NCBI RefSeq assembly: GCF_017742995.1
Contig: NZ_CP072425.1
Location: 1,178,001-1,242,000, forward strand
Source of the DNA: Pseudoalteromonas viridis
GTDB taxonomy: Bacteria; Pseudomonadota; Gammaproteobacteria; Enterobacterales; Alteromonadaceae
Reading direction: 5' to 3'
DNA: 64,000 nucleotides
Shown here: positions 26,802-36,193 of the stretch, piece by piece
How positions within the stretch are numbered: the stretch's first letter is position 1
Layout of the letters: every line of letters starts with the position of its first letter
Notes under the pieces: model-generated
Told to the model about the DNA's origin: nothing
Database searches by the model: none
The model's input: only the letters and a program-made list of their open reading frames with translations
Translations under genes and position numbers: made by a program

Positions 26802-28106
26802 ATGAAACGTCTGCTCTGTCTGCTGACATTACTGCTCTTAACCGCGCTGGCCTATTTTGGCTGGCCCGTCTATCAGTTTTATGCCTTCAACCTGGAAAAA
26901 GTGCCGGTGCTGGCCAGCGCTACGTCGCTTCCCCAGGGCCCTTTGCCACACCAGTCACATCACGCACCGGCACTCGGTGCATTCAATACCCGGGCTGCTG
27001 ATATTCTTAATACCACCAGAGTTGCAAGCAACGCGCCCGGTATTTCTGCCGCCATTGCCCATCGTGGTGAGCTTGTCTGGCAGGGCACGCTCGGGTATGC
27101 CGACATCAAAACCAAAACAGCGCTCACTCCCGAGCATCAGTTTCGCATTGGCAGTACTTCCAAAGCCGTGACCGCCACACTCATGGCAAAACTCATGCAG
27201 GAACAAAACTTTAACCTGGATACGCCGCTACAAGACAGCCTGACACCGCTGCCCAACCCGGCGTGGCAAGATATTACCCCGCGCCAGCTGGCATCGCACA
27301 GCGCCGGTCTGCCTCATTACAAAGGCAACCAGGATCGCATCGGGCTGTATCGCTCGCTCAGCCTGAATACCCAGTTTGATCGGGTGCAGGATGCCGTTGC
27401 GCAGTTTGATGAAGGGCCGCTGCGTTCAAGGCCGGGCGATGCATTTTATTACTCCAGCTATGGTACTGTGCTGCTGAGTGCGGTCCTGGCGCAGCATGCT
27501 CAGCGCCCCTATCTCGACTTGCTCCAGCAGTATGTGCTGATACCGCTAGGGATGCGCCACAGTGGCGCGGAATCACAGGGCAATAAGCTGGCCACCTTCT
27601 ATTTTAATCGTCGCGGACAGGATGCCCGGTATATTCCCTGGCGCCCAGTGAACCTCAGCCACCGCCTGGCCGGCGGCGGCCTGATCAGCACACCCAGTGA
27701 CCTTGTGCGGCTCGGCAGTGGTTATCTCGACCCCCATTATTTGCACCCGGCGGTGCGCAAACAGATCTGGACACCACAGCGCCTGAATCAGGGCGAGGTA
27801 AACCCACAAAACTATGCACTGGGATGGCGTCGTCATGAGTACCAGCATAACGGTCAGCCCGCGTTTACTTACTATCACCACGGCGGCGTATCGCGAGGGT
27901 CGCAGAGTATGTTAATTGTGGTACCTCACTACCAGCTTAGCGTAGCGGTGAATATCAACAGTAAAACCAAACCGTTTTGGATCTTCGGCGAAGCTGCACT
28001 CAAGCTGGCGCATGCTTATGTGCAGCTGACAGAGCAGGCTCAGCGCGAACCGCTGGACACTAAGGTCAGCGCCGCATCCAGCACGGCATCTTTATTGGCA
28101 AAGTAA
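26802..28106 (+). CDS. Beta-lactamase-family serine hydrolase
   Basis: 434 residues. An N-terminal signal anchor (LLCLLTLLLLTALAYFGWPVY) exports it. The catalytic domain has STSK (SxxK, residues ~121-124), the YSSYG motif in place of YxN, and HHGGVSRG in the place of the KTG box. This is the class C beta-lactamase / esterase EstB / D-aminopeptidase type, whose substrates are often esters or peptides and not necessarily antibiotics. The 3' end overlaps the convergent S41-like gene by 67 bases. Confidence 0.88.
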   Translation: MKRLLCLLTLLLLTALAYFGWPVYQFYAFNLEKVPVLASATSLPQGPLPHQSHHAPALGAFNTRAADILNTTRVASNAPGISAAIAHRGELVWQGTLGYADIKTKTALTPEHQFRIGSTSKAVTATLMAKLMQEQNFNLDTPLQDSLTPLPNPAWQDITPRQLASHSAGLPHYKGNQDRIGLYRSLSLNTQFDRVQDAVAQFDEGPLRSRPGDAFYYSSYGTVLLSAVLAQHAQRPYLDLLQQYVLIPLGMRHSGAESQGNKLATFYFNRRGQDARYIPWRPVNLSHRLAGGGLISTPSDLVRLGSGYLDPHYLHPAVRKQIWTPQRLNQGEVNPQNYALGWRRHEYQHNGQPAFTYYHHGGVSRGSQSMLIVVPHYQLSVAVNINSKTKPFWIFGEAALKLAHAYVQLTEQAQREPLDTKVSAASSTASLLAK

Positions 28107-29806
28107 TCCTTGGCCGTCAGGGCAACCGGCAAGTCTGGTGCCAGCCACACCCGGCTGTCTTCCGCTGCGCCCTGCTGATGAAACTGGGATGAGATCACCC
28201 CAATCTGGCAACTGAAGGGCAAGGTGAACCAGCCCGCCTCACCGATGGCGTTAGGTCGGGTCCCCGAAGGCTCGCCGACCAGAACAGGGCTGGTCAGCTT
28301 ACTGATCCTCATCAGCAGGTCGTGACCAGCCGAGAAGGTATTGCGCCCAACCAGGATGATCAGCTTGCCCTTAGGTACCAGAGCTTCGAACAACACTGCG
28401 GTGGCAATGGTACTGGGCAGCAGGAAGCCATTACCGCCGCTGTTATCACGCAGGTCCAAAATAAAGTGCTCCGCCTGCCCGGCCAGCAGGGTTTCACGCA
28501 GCTGCTGATTAAAAGCATCCAGCGACACATCCTTGCGTTCACGTACGGCATTAAAGTTCACATAGAGTGCCTTGTGCTCAGGCAGCAATTTGGACCAGTA
28601 AGGCTCTGACTGCGGGTGCTGGCGTGGCAACTTTGGAAAGCCATTAAACTGCATAGCGCGCGGCGTCAGCGTCAGCTGCTGTGTTTGCAGATCATCTCCA
28701 CGGACCGTCAGCGTGACCTTGCTTGCGTCTTCAACCACCCCAAGCCCCTGCAAAACCTGAGTCAGGCTCAAATAGTAAGGCCCCAGCCACGCTTGCTGCA
28801 TATTATTATCGCGCGGGTTAACCTCCCCGGTTTTTTCCAGCGCCTGCAATGCCGGGGTATTGCCTATTTTTACAACCTGCTTGCCAATGAGGTGTTGATA
28901 GTCTGGGTCGGCCGCCACAATAAACAACCCTTCTTCAAACAGATAAAACTGCACGGGTAACTGCTGAGTATTGCCCGCCTTACCCCAGGCGGGAATAATG
29001 AAGTTGTGACCATTTTCCAGCATGCCGAGCAACTGCATCAGCTCAAACACAACCTGCTGGTCGCTCAAAGCGGGAATGCGCTTATCAATCTGTGCGACCT
29101 TGCGCTCAAAGTCCTGCTCGCTCATGCGGTGAAAGGCCGACACATGTAAACGTCTGATCTCTTCAGCCAGATAATGCAGATCATGACGCCAGCGCGCCTC
29201 TCTGTCGAACTCAGCAACAGGCGCTGCGCCCACTAAGCGACGATAATCGGCATCCTGAGCAAACGCTTCAAAGTGCGGATTAGGTTTACGGCTAAACAGG
29301 CTGCGGCCCGTCAGCGCGGGTTTGTCGTCCCAGCGCGCCTCGAGTGCCCGCTCCAGCCACAGCATGGCATTTTTCTTATCTTTGAGCGCACCATACAACT
29401 CAGCTAAGGTCACCATCATGTCGTTGGGGTTGTCATGCCATTTCGGCAAACGTTTTAACCGCACGCCCAATCTCAACGCCCGTTTAAGAGGCGCAATGGC
29501 TGCCCGCCACTGTTGCTGCTGACGGTACCCCAGGCTCAGCAGATACCAGGTAGCACCATCGTTTTGATAGTCTGTGGTCAGCTCGCTGGCCAGTTTAACC
29601 ACCGCAGGCCAGTCTTCACGTTCAACCAGAGTAAACAGCAGCTCTTTGCTGTGGTAATAACCAACCGGATCGCTTACCTGATTGGGCAACACGGGAATTT
29701 GATATGCATCGTTATGATACCCGGGTGTACCACGGGATGGGGTGGCATGTGACTGCTGACAGCTCAAAATGATGAGTCCGAGTAGTCCAAAAACGGCTTT
29801 ATACAT
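28040..29806 (-). CDS. S41-like peptidase lipoprotein with TPR-like N-terminus
   Basis: 588 residues. The N-terminus ends LIILSC, a plausible lipobox. Residues ~50-190 look like TPR helices (TWYLLSLGYRQQQQWRAAIAPLKRAL). Residues ~210-560 resemble a tail-specific (S41) protease: HFILDLRDNSGGNGF, then TFSAGHDLLMRIS with the likely catalytic Ser, then PVLVGEPSGTRPNAIGE. A PDZ region was not clearly seen. Activity is inferred only. It lies between a beta-lactamase-like gene and an AraC gene. Confidence 0.8.
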   Translation of the reverse strand: MYKAVFGLLGLIILSCQQSHATPSRGTPGYHNDAYQIPVLPNQVSDPVGYYHSKELLFTLVEREDWPAVVKLASELTTDYQNDGATWYLLSLGYRQQQQWRAAIAPLKRALRLGVRLKRLPKWHDNPNDMMVTLAELYGALKDKKNAMLWLERALEARWDDKPALTGRSLFSRKPNPHFEAFAQDADYRRLVGAAPVAEFDREARWRHDLHYLAEEIRRLHVSAFHRMSEQDFERKVAQIDKRIPALSDQQVVFELMQLLGMLENGHNFIIPAWGKAGNTQQLPVQFYLFEEGLFIVAADPDYQHLIGKQVVKIGNTPALQALEKTGEVNPRDNNMQQAWLGPYYLSLTQVLQGLGVVEDASKVTLTVRGDDLQTQQLTLTPRAMQFNGFPKLPRQHPQSEPYWSKLLPEHKALYVNFNAVRERKDVSLDAFNQQLRETLLAGQAEHFILDLRDNSGGNGFLLPSTIATAVLFEALVPKGKLIILVGRNTFSAGHDLLMRISKLTSPVLVGEPSGTRPNAIGEAGWFTLPFSCQIGVISSQFHQQGAAEDSRVWLAPDLPVALTAKDYFANKDAVLDAALTLVSSGSR

Positions 29807-29900
29807 TTGGTTCTCCTCTTAAGTTAAGAACCAATGTATTGAATAAACTACTTTTATTCGTCCAGGATCCGGATCCTGAACGAATATAAGTGGGATTTGG

Positions 29901-30947
29901 TTAGTTTTTCAGCGCACCATGTCGAAAACGCGTCGGCGTCATTCCCGTGCGGGTTTTGAAGGCCTGATTGAAGGTCGACTTGGCATTAAAGCCATTGTTC
30001 ATCGCAATATCGAGCACCGACGTCCCAGCATAAGCCGGATCAGCCAACTGTTTTTCAATCTGCTCAAGCCTTACTTCATTGATATAGTTAGAGAAGTTAT
30101 TTCCAGACACCGAATTAATGGCCCACGAAACCTGCTTCACACCCAGTGACAGCTGATCTGCGATATGCTGAATACTCAGTCGTGGCTGACAAAATAGCCC
30201 CTGCTCCCGAACCTGTGCATCTACCGCTGCAAATATCGACTGCGCCAGCTGCGTGTCCTGTGCAGCGTCATCACGCTGACTGAGGGTTTGATATTGGGCC
30301 AGGCGATTAAACACCTGCGGCTGCCTGATCACCCCAATTAGCAACACAGACAGAATAGCAAAGAAGCCCACTTCATGGGCTAAATACCAATAGGCTTTCC
30401 AGGGCATCGGCGTGATGGGCTGCACATTCATGCGCACAAAATCCGTCACACTCAGCATGGCATACACGCCGAGCAATCTGGTCAGCCAGGTAAGATCCAT
30501 CGTCGCCGCATCGGCATGTACCTGATATACCGTATCGCGATAGTCACGCAACAGTTTTAAAGACGCCACCAGATAACCCAGCAGCATGATGCTGCCCAGC
30601 GCAATCAGCGGCTGCACATAGTGGGTCAAACTCAGTGATACCAGGGGTAACAGCAGGTGACGGGCAGACTGCAAACCACCTGTTGAGGCCCCGATCAGGT
30701 TACGGACACTGAGATACCAGACAGGCCCCATGGCCACAGTAAAAGCCGGTGTGATGACATACCCTGCCAGCGTAAAGCCTGCGCTTTCAAGCACGTTGGC
30801 AAGGCAAAGCAAGGTCTGAAAAACAAAAAATATCACCAGGCAGCGACTGTGGGGGTTTTGCCACACCAGGATCGCGGCAAAGCACATCTGCCAGGCAAAG
30901 ATCAGCTGAAACACAGTCAGCCCTGAAATACTAAGCGAGGTGAACAC
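29901..30947 (-). CDS. AraC-family regulator with membrane N-terminus
   Basis: 348 residues; seven hydrophobic segments (residues ~5-220) precede an AraC DNA-binding domain (LSIQHIADQLSLGVKQVSWAIN and SVLDIAMNNGFNAKSTFNQAFK, ending MTPTRFR). It is built like the AraC regulator at 24148 but the two are clearly diverged. It lies just upstream, on the same strand, of the S41-like gene (94-base gap) and may control it. Confidence 0.88.
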   Translation of the reverse strand: MFTSLSISGLTVFQLIFAWQMCFAAILVWQNPHSRCLVIFFVFQTLLCLANVLESAGFTLAGYVITPAFTVAMGPVWYLSVRNLIGASTGGLQSARHLLLPLVSLSLTHYVQPLIALGSIMLLGYLVASLKLLRDYRDTVYQVHADAATMDLTWLTRLLGVYAMLSVTDFVRMNVQPITPMPWKAYWYLAHEVGFFAILSVLLIGVIRQPQVFNRLAQYQTLSQRDDAAQDTQLAQSIFAAVDAQVREQGLFCQPRLSIQHIADQLSLGVKQVSWAINSVSGNNFSNYINEVRLEQIEKQLADPAYAGTSVLDIAMNNGFNAKSTFNQAFKTRTGMTPTRFRHGALKN

Positions 30948-30998
30948 GTTTAACTCTTTATTATGGTTATTATTGACCGCACTGATTGACCGCAGCGG

Positions 30999-31541
30999 TT
31001 ATTTAAATTGTACCGCTCCATTGCTGCGCACATAGGTACGCGACTCGGGTTCGGTCCATTTGCCTTGCTTCAGGTACTGGGTCGATACCGTAAAGCGGCC
31101 GTCCTTAAAGCGACTGATGGATTTCACCTGAGTAATGCCATCCTGATTGCCGGTCACGTCCTCAAAGGCCACAAACTCACTGGGACTGAGCACTTCTATG
31201 GTGCCCTGGGTATAAAAGCCGGCGGTGGTGAAGTAATAAAACACCAGCGCATTTTTGCTTTTATCCCAGAATATCAGCGACTCTCCGCCGTACATACCGG
31301 CATTGATAGAGTGCAACGTACGCACCGCTGTGCCATTGAGCGCACGCTCCCAGCGACTGATATCACGCATTGGCGGCTTGCCTGCAGGTACCTCAAAATC
31401 CGCCTGCCAGGTGCCCAAAAACGGTTGAAACACAGCCAGCTCTTTGGCGAGCGGCGCAGGTTTGCTGTCATCTGAGTGCGCCTGTGTGCTTAATACCAGC
31501 ACAACCAGGGCACTGAGCCAGCAGGTCAATATTCGGGTCAT
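30999..31541 (-). CDS. Exported DUF1579-like protein
   Basis: 180 residues from the ATG at 31539-31541 (AAGGA seven bases upstream). Signal peptide LTCWLSALVVLVLSTQAHS. The mature part (PFLGTWQADFEV, ISRWERALNGTAVRTLHSIN, LIFWDKSKNALVFYYFTTAGFYTQGT) is a lipocalin-like beta-barrel pattern of the DUF1579 kind. Function unknown. It is located upstream of and on the same strand as the AraC gene at 29901. Confidence 0.75.
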   Translation of the reverse strand: MTRILTCWLSALVVLVLSTQAHSDDSKPAPLAKELAVFQPFLGTWQADFEVPAGKPPMRDISRWERALNGTAVRTLHSINAGMYGGESLIFWDKSKNALVFYYFTTAGFYTQGTIEVLSPSEFVAFEDVTGNQDGITQVKSISRFKDGRFTVSTQYLKQGKWTEPESRTYVRSNGAVQFK

Positions 31542-31597
31542 AATGCCATCCTTCATTTCGTTTTTACTCAAGGGTAGCCAATGGGCCCCATAAACAC

Positions 31598-31625
31598 AAA
31601 AAGCGCACTGCAAAGTGCGCTTTTT
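31598..31625. terminator. Terminator downstream of lanB
   Basis: AAAAAGCGCACT, loop GCAA, AGTGCGCTTTTT: a perfect 12-bp stem with A and T runs, 14 bases beyond the LanB stop; works for the minus-strand lan transcript. Confidence 0.88.
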
Positions 31626-31638
31626 ACGACTCTGTTAC

Positions 31639-34600
31639 TTAGTCGGCTTTTTTATCTGCCGAGAAGTACTTACGACGCAGCATATCGTGGATCACCAGCT
31701 CCTGCTCCCGGCCATAGGCCTTGAACATGCGGTTATTGTGCATATGCAGCAAAGAGCCCAGCAAAGTATCTTTGCTACAGTTGAGTTTGCCCTCATCAAG
31801 CATGCGATTAAGCACAGTCACCACCGGCTCGGCCGCCTGATACCACTGAGACAGGATAGCAAACAAGGCCTGTTGCACCTCTTCCGCAGGCTCGTCCGTC
31901 AGCTTGGTGAGCAAGGCAAAGTCTCTATCCAGCTGGGCTTCGTAATCGCGATACCGGTTACCCAGCTGTTTGCGCAGCACACTGGTTTCATTAAACTCTC
32001 TGCCAAACCCGTCACGCAATTGGCTGATCAGGGTGAAACGCGTTGTCTCGTCATATTCGAACAAGTCCAGTAACTTATGCGTCTGTGCCAGCGCCATGCG
32101 CCAGCGCACATCCTCACCGTGTTCGTCGATCAGCGCACAGGTTTTCGCTATCAGCTCACTGTCGTACATAAACAGCGACTCCACCAGTGCCATAGACTCA
32201 GGTCCGCCGTAGCGCTCAACTTCCCGCTCATAGGTCATCAGCTCGACCTTGTGCAGCTCTCCACTCTCTACTTTCGGGTCGAGAAGTGCATTCAGTTTGG
32301 GCAGCAGCTGACCACACAGCAATCCCGGATCGCCATGAAAACGCAAACGCAGGTGCCAGTCAGGATCGCCATAACGGATAAAGAACCACTTGTCGTACAG
32401 GTCGCCACTTTGCTCGATCAGCGGCAGCAACTCGTCGGTCAGCAGCTGCTCAACCAGTGAGTTACCCGAGTAAATCTTCAGGCTTAGCCACTCAGAGCCA
32501 GCACCAAAGCGGCGCTTCAATGGCGCTGCGGTGATGTTACCCAAAGGATCATCGCTAAAGTGCTGATGCACCGGGGCATGCTCATTGATAAATGGAATAA
32601 TCACTTCGTTGCTGTAGCGGTTACCCTGGGCATCGACCACCCTGGACGGATAATGCTGGCTGAGCACTTCTTTGAGCTCAACCCGACGATGGCCTTTGGT
32701 CTCGGCAAGTAAAATCGCAAACATGTCCGGGTTACGTAAATCCAGCTGCAATACGTTATCAGACATAGCAAAGCTTACTTGCGAGTCGAGCTGATAGGTA
32801 TCCAGCAGCGCATCCAGTTTAGCGCGATCAAACTGGCCTTTTTTACTCACGGCTTCCAGCTCAGTTCGGTCGATACGCCAGGTTTTTTCACTCAGGATAA
32901 GATTGTCCAGCATCAGACGAGGCACAAAGGCAGCGCGCTCCAGACTCGCTGGCAATTTAAACTGCGGTGGCCTGCCATCCTGATGTTGCAACATACACAA
33001 AAACTTATAGGCACTGAGGCTGCGCGCAGAATAGTTGTGGGCACTGGACAAGCGTGGCACCACTTGCTTATTAAGGCGCTTGCTCCATAGCTTGACCTTC
33101 TGCCCTTCCACCCACACATACAAATCACTTAATGGGATCTGATACTCATCATCCAGCGCACTGTCGGCGAGGAAAACAATTTCGTACTGGCGCAAATGCG
33201 GGCGTGCAATCACGTTGCCCGGACGCCCTTCCGGCATGTGCACCACTTCAGCAAAAATCACGTCGCTGCTGTGCGCCTGCTCACGGGCCAGATGCGTCAC
33301 TACATTGTCTTTCAGGCCGTCATCCAGGTGGCAAAAACGTCCCAGCAAATTAGCTGCAGACGGGCCATAACAACCATTAAATTTATGGACCGGATTACCC
33401 TTGTCATCCTGATACAGGCTTACCATGGCCGCAAAGGAGTAAGGGAACTTGGCTACCGCATCTTTGTTCGTGACTTTTTGCTTAAGGGTTTTAGCACGCA
33501 GCACCACGCAGTCTTTACCACGATTTTGTGGCTGACTCAGCGCATCTTCCACAATGCCATCCAGTACGCTGATTTCAGGCATCGTCTGTTGGCCCGAGCC
33601 ACTGCGCGCCAGGTTCAGTCCGGCCACCAGCGGGGCTTCATAGCCGGTTTCGGTAGAAATGCCGATCCCGGACTCATCGTCGAGGATTTTATCGAGTGGG
33701 ACAAACTGACCCTCAAAGCGGGCATTAAACTTGGTCATAAACTGGCTCAGCGCATTGCCCTGATCGGACACACTCAGTCCGGCGAGCAGTTCCAGTTGTT
33801 TTTGCAACCGCAACACGTCCTGCGCTGCCAGCTGGCAGTCGTTAAAATGGCGATATATATCGCTCTGGAACAGTTTGTTCTCCTGCACCTTGACCGGCAA
33901 ACTTTGCAGGTGCTCCAGCAGTTGTTTATAGGGTTTGATGTCACCCGTTTTTTGTGAATCCAGGCTATCAATTTGCGCCAGTGCCGTGGCCAGCTTGTCG
34001 GCGGTCTCAAGCTCCTCGATGGCGGTGATGGATTTCAGTAACGCCCTGTCAGGCGATTCGCCCGTCAGTGGCAAGGGGATATCTGCCAGCAGCACCCCTT
34101 CATCAATCAGGTCCTGAATATAGGCCTCGACCTCTTCCTGATCCGCTTCGTCATACTGGGCGCAGAACTGCGCAACCAGCGCATTGAAGCTTTTGCCCTC
34201 GCGTGCGGCATCCAGCACAAAACGGAAGTACTCGTCGCTCTCCACAGCGCTGAGGCGATACTGCATGGTCTCTTCAGACAAATACGTTTCTATGTAACGA
34301 CACTGCTCGGCGATAAAATAGTGCGAGGAATTGGGTTTGTAAGTCAGTGTATCTGAGCGTGACGCGTGCTTGATAAAGTGCTCTTTGAGCGCGTTCAGAT
34401 AAAACATATCGAGTCGGGTTTTACGGCTGTCCTGGGTGAGTTCAGCCACATTCAGCTCGGTGTGCTGCTCAATGCGGCCCTGATGAATGCCGGAAAACAA
34501 ACCAAATGGCGTGGGCCGGGAACACATTCGAACCATGTATTTTATGAGCGCATGGGCAACCTTTTTGCCTTGCTTTGATTCAGGCTTGGTGCGCCACTGT

Positions 34601-34788
34601 TCGATCCGCTCCAGTAACGACGGACTGGCAAGATAAATGGCTTCTTCAACGCCCGGTGTTGCCAGCCAGGCAGCCAGCAACACATTAGTATCGGCATTGT
34701 CCTCGCCAAATTGCGCCAGTTGCTCAAGTCCGAGACGAGGCGTACGAATTACAAAAAAATCTTCATTCTTTAACTGCTTCGACATCAC
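31639..34788 (-). CDS. lanB: Class I lanthipeptide dehydratase LanB
   Basis: 1049 residues, a full-length LanB. The N-terminal ~700 residues match the lantibiotic dehydratase glutamylation domain (for instance VRMCSRPTPFGLFSG near residue 95, the hallmark RPTPFGLFxG). The C-terminal ~270 residues match the SpaB_C elimination domain (EWLSLKIYSGNS, WFFIRYGDPDWHLRLRFHG). The enzyme transfers Glu from glutamyl-tRNA to Ser/Thr of the precursor and eliminates it to Dha/Dhb. It is the last gene of the minus-strand lan cluster, 7 bases after lanC. Confidence 0.95.
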   Translation of the reverse strand: MMSKQLKNEDFFVIRTPRLGLEQLAQFGEDNADTNVLLAAWLATPGVEEAIYLASPSLLERIEQWRTKPESKQGKKVAHALIKYMVRMCSRPTPFGLFSGIHQGRIEQHTELNVAELTQDSRKTRLDMFYLNALKEHFIKHASRSDTLTYKPNSSHYFIAEQCRYIETYLSEETMQYRLSAVESDEYFRFVLDAAREGKSFNALVAQFCAQYDEADQEEVEAYIQDLIDEGVLLADIPLPLTGESPDRALLKSITAIEELETADKLATALAQIDSLDSQKTGDIKPYKQLLEHLQSLPVKVQENKLFQSDIYRHFNDCQLAAQDVLRLQKQLELLAGLSVSDQGNALSQFMTKFNARFEGQFVPLDKILDDESGIGISTETGYEAPLVAGLNLARSGSGQQTMPEISVLDGIVEDALSQPQNRGKDCVVLRAKTLKQKVTNKDAVAKFPYSFAAMVSLYQDDKGNPVHKFNGCYGPSAANLLGRFCHLDDGLKDNVVTHLAREQAHSSDVIFAEVVHMPEGRPGNVIARPHLRQYEIVFLADSALDDEYQIPLSDLYVWVEGQKVKLWSKRLNKQVVPRLSSAHNYSARSLSAYKFLCMLQHQDGRPPQFKLPASLERAAFVPRLMLDNLILSEKTWRIDRTELEAVSKKGQFDRAKLDALLDTYQLDSQVSFAMSDNVLQLDLRNPDMFAILLAETKGHRRVELKEVLSQHYPSRVVDAQGNRYSNEVIIPFINEHAPVHQHFSDDPLGNITAAPLKRRFGAGSEWLSLKIYSGNSLVEQLLTDELLPLIEQSGDLYDKWFFIRYGDPDWHLRLRFHGDPGLLCGQLLPKLNALLDPKVESGELHKVELMTYEREVERYGGPESMALVESLFMYDSELIAKTCALIDEHGEDVRWRMALAQTHKLLDLFEYDETTRFTLISQLRDGFGREFNETSVLRKQLGNRYRDYEAQLDRDFALLTKLTDEPAEEVQQALFAILSQWYQAAEPVVTVLNRMLDEGKLNCSKDTLLGSLLHMHNNRMFKAYGREQELVIHDMLRRKYFSADKKAD

Positions 34789-34795
34789 TTACTCC

Positions 34796-36016
34796 CTACG
34801 CCATTAATAAACAATCAACCCAGCCGGTATCGTCATCAAACAAAGTAGTCAGTGCCATGCCAATCCCGGCATACCCCATCAAAAAGCTAAAGTCTTCGTG
34901 ATAGTCTTTGTCTAACCCATTGTATGAATAGAGAGATTCAACACCTCGCTCGGTATACTGCTGGAGCGAATAATCGACCCAGTACTGCATGGCCTGAACA
35001 AAGCGTGGGTGCGGCATTAGCTGGTTAAGAATTTGGTAAATCAGTGCCATCCCATAAAAGCCATGGCACAAACCGGCATCGGAAATATGCCCGGCCTTTT
35101 CGTCGCGATCGGCCGCATGCAGCGCGATTTCTAATGCCCGCTCGATATAACTCGGACGGTCGAGCTGCTGGCCAACACGCGCCAGCGTCATGGCAATGGT
35201 CAGGTCGCCATAACACCATCCCAGTCGAGACACATGCTCCCCACCGGCACAAGAACCAAAACAGGCTGGCGATGTACTGTCCGGACTCTGCTGCGCTAAC
35301 AGCCAGTCACACGCGCCCAGCAGCAAGGTGGTCACACGCGACTGCAGGCTCGGAATGTGTACCGCTGGAAGCAGGGCAGCAATGATACCTGGCACACCAT
35401 GGGCCAGGCCGAGGTTATACTCGGGCTCTTTGGGCTCATCTTTATTAAAACGATAAACCGACTCTTGTGGCTGAGACCAGGTAATATGACCATTGTCAAA
35501 ATGAGTCGCGGTGCTTTCAAAACCGTTGACAATGACCTCATACAGGGCTGCCTGATCAGATTGTTTGGCACGACGAGATGCATAGGGCGCAAACCCGGAC
35601 AACCCCAGTACCATTTCGATTTCACCCTGCCAGGGTTGATGATCCAGTGCGGCGCGAAACAGCTCGTCCACTTCTTCAAGCAGTTCAGGGTCGTAGTTTT
35701 CGGGATCCGCCTGATTCAGGTATTCCAGCATCCAGGCTTGCCCGGCCAGGCCATTACTCAGCTCAAAGCTCTGCTGATCCAGCCCTTCCTGAAGCGCTTC
35801 CAGCTTCTGCGTAAACAACGCCTCGTCGACCAGACTCGCATCGTATTCGTAGGCTTTATATAGAAACAGCAGCTGACCTGCTAACCCGCTCAGCAACCCG
35901 TTGGGGATCTGGGCATCTCGCACATTGGCGCTGACCTTGTCAGTGATAAGCGTCAGAAGGGTCCTGATGGTGTCACGCTGCTGCGTCGACAATGAAATTT
36001 GCTCTGGCATGTTCAT
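34796..36016 (-). CDS. lanC: Lanthipeptide cyclase LanC
   Basis: 406 residues (404 if translation starts at the second ATG, 36010, which has a better-spaced AAGGA). Zinc-binding and catalytic motifs are present: RLGWCYGDLT with the first Cys, and LCHGFYG with the Cys-His pair. Other family marks are LAHGVPGIIAALL and the C-terminal SFLMGYAGIGMAL. LanC joins Cys thiols to Dha/Dhb to form thioether rings. It is coupled to lanB. Confidence 0.95.
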   Translation of the reverse strand: MNMPEQISLSTQQRDTIRTLLTLITDKVSANVRDAQIPNGLLSGLAGQLLFLYKAYEYDASLVDEALFTQKLEALQEGLDQQSFELSNGLAGQAWMLEYLNQADPENYDPELLEEVDELFRAALDHQPWQGEIEMVLGLSGFAPYASRRAKQSDQAALYEVIVNGFESTATHFDNGHITWSQPQESVYRFNKDEPKEPEYNLGLAHGVPGIIAALLPAVHIPSLQSRVTTLLLGACDWLLAQQSPDSTSPACFGSCAGGEHVSRLGWCYGDLTIAMTLARVGQQLDRPSYIERALEIALHAADRDEKAGHISDAGLCHGFYGMALIYQILNQLMPHPRFVQAMQYWVDYSLQQYTERGVESLYSYNGLDKDYHEDFSFLMGYAGIGMALTTLFDDDTGWVDCLLMA

Positions 36017-36193
36017 CCTTAATCTAAACGTCTTTCGTTATTGTTATCGTAATGTTGGCGACACGCGTGCACCCTTGATGCACGCTATCTTGTCTGTACC
36101 CGTATGGCCTTATTTGACGTTAACCTAAAAAACCAGCTCACTCAACCGCAAAAAATCACAATTTTTACAAAATAAAAACAACGGGGTACGGCC

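Noticed and set aside
33196..33957. 253-codon plus-strand open frame inside lanB
   Set aside because: Antisense to a clear LanB; no ribosome site and no recognisable protein.
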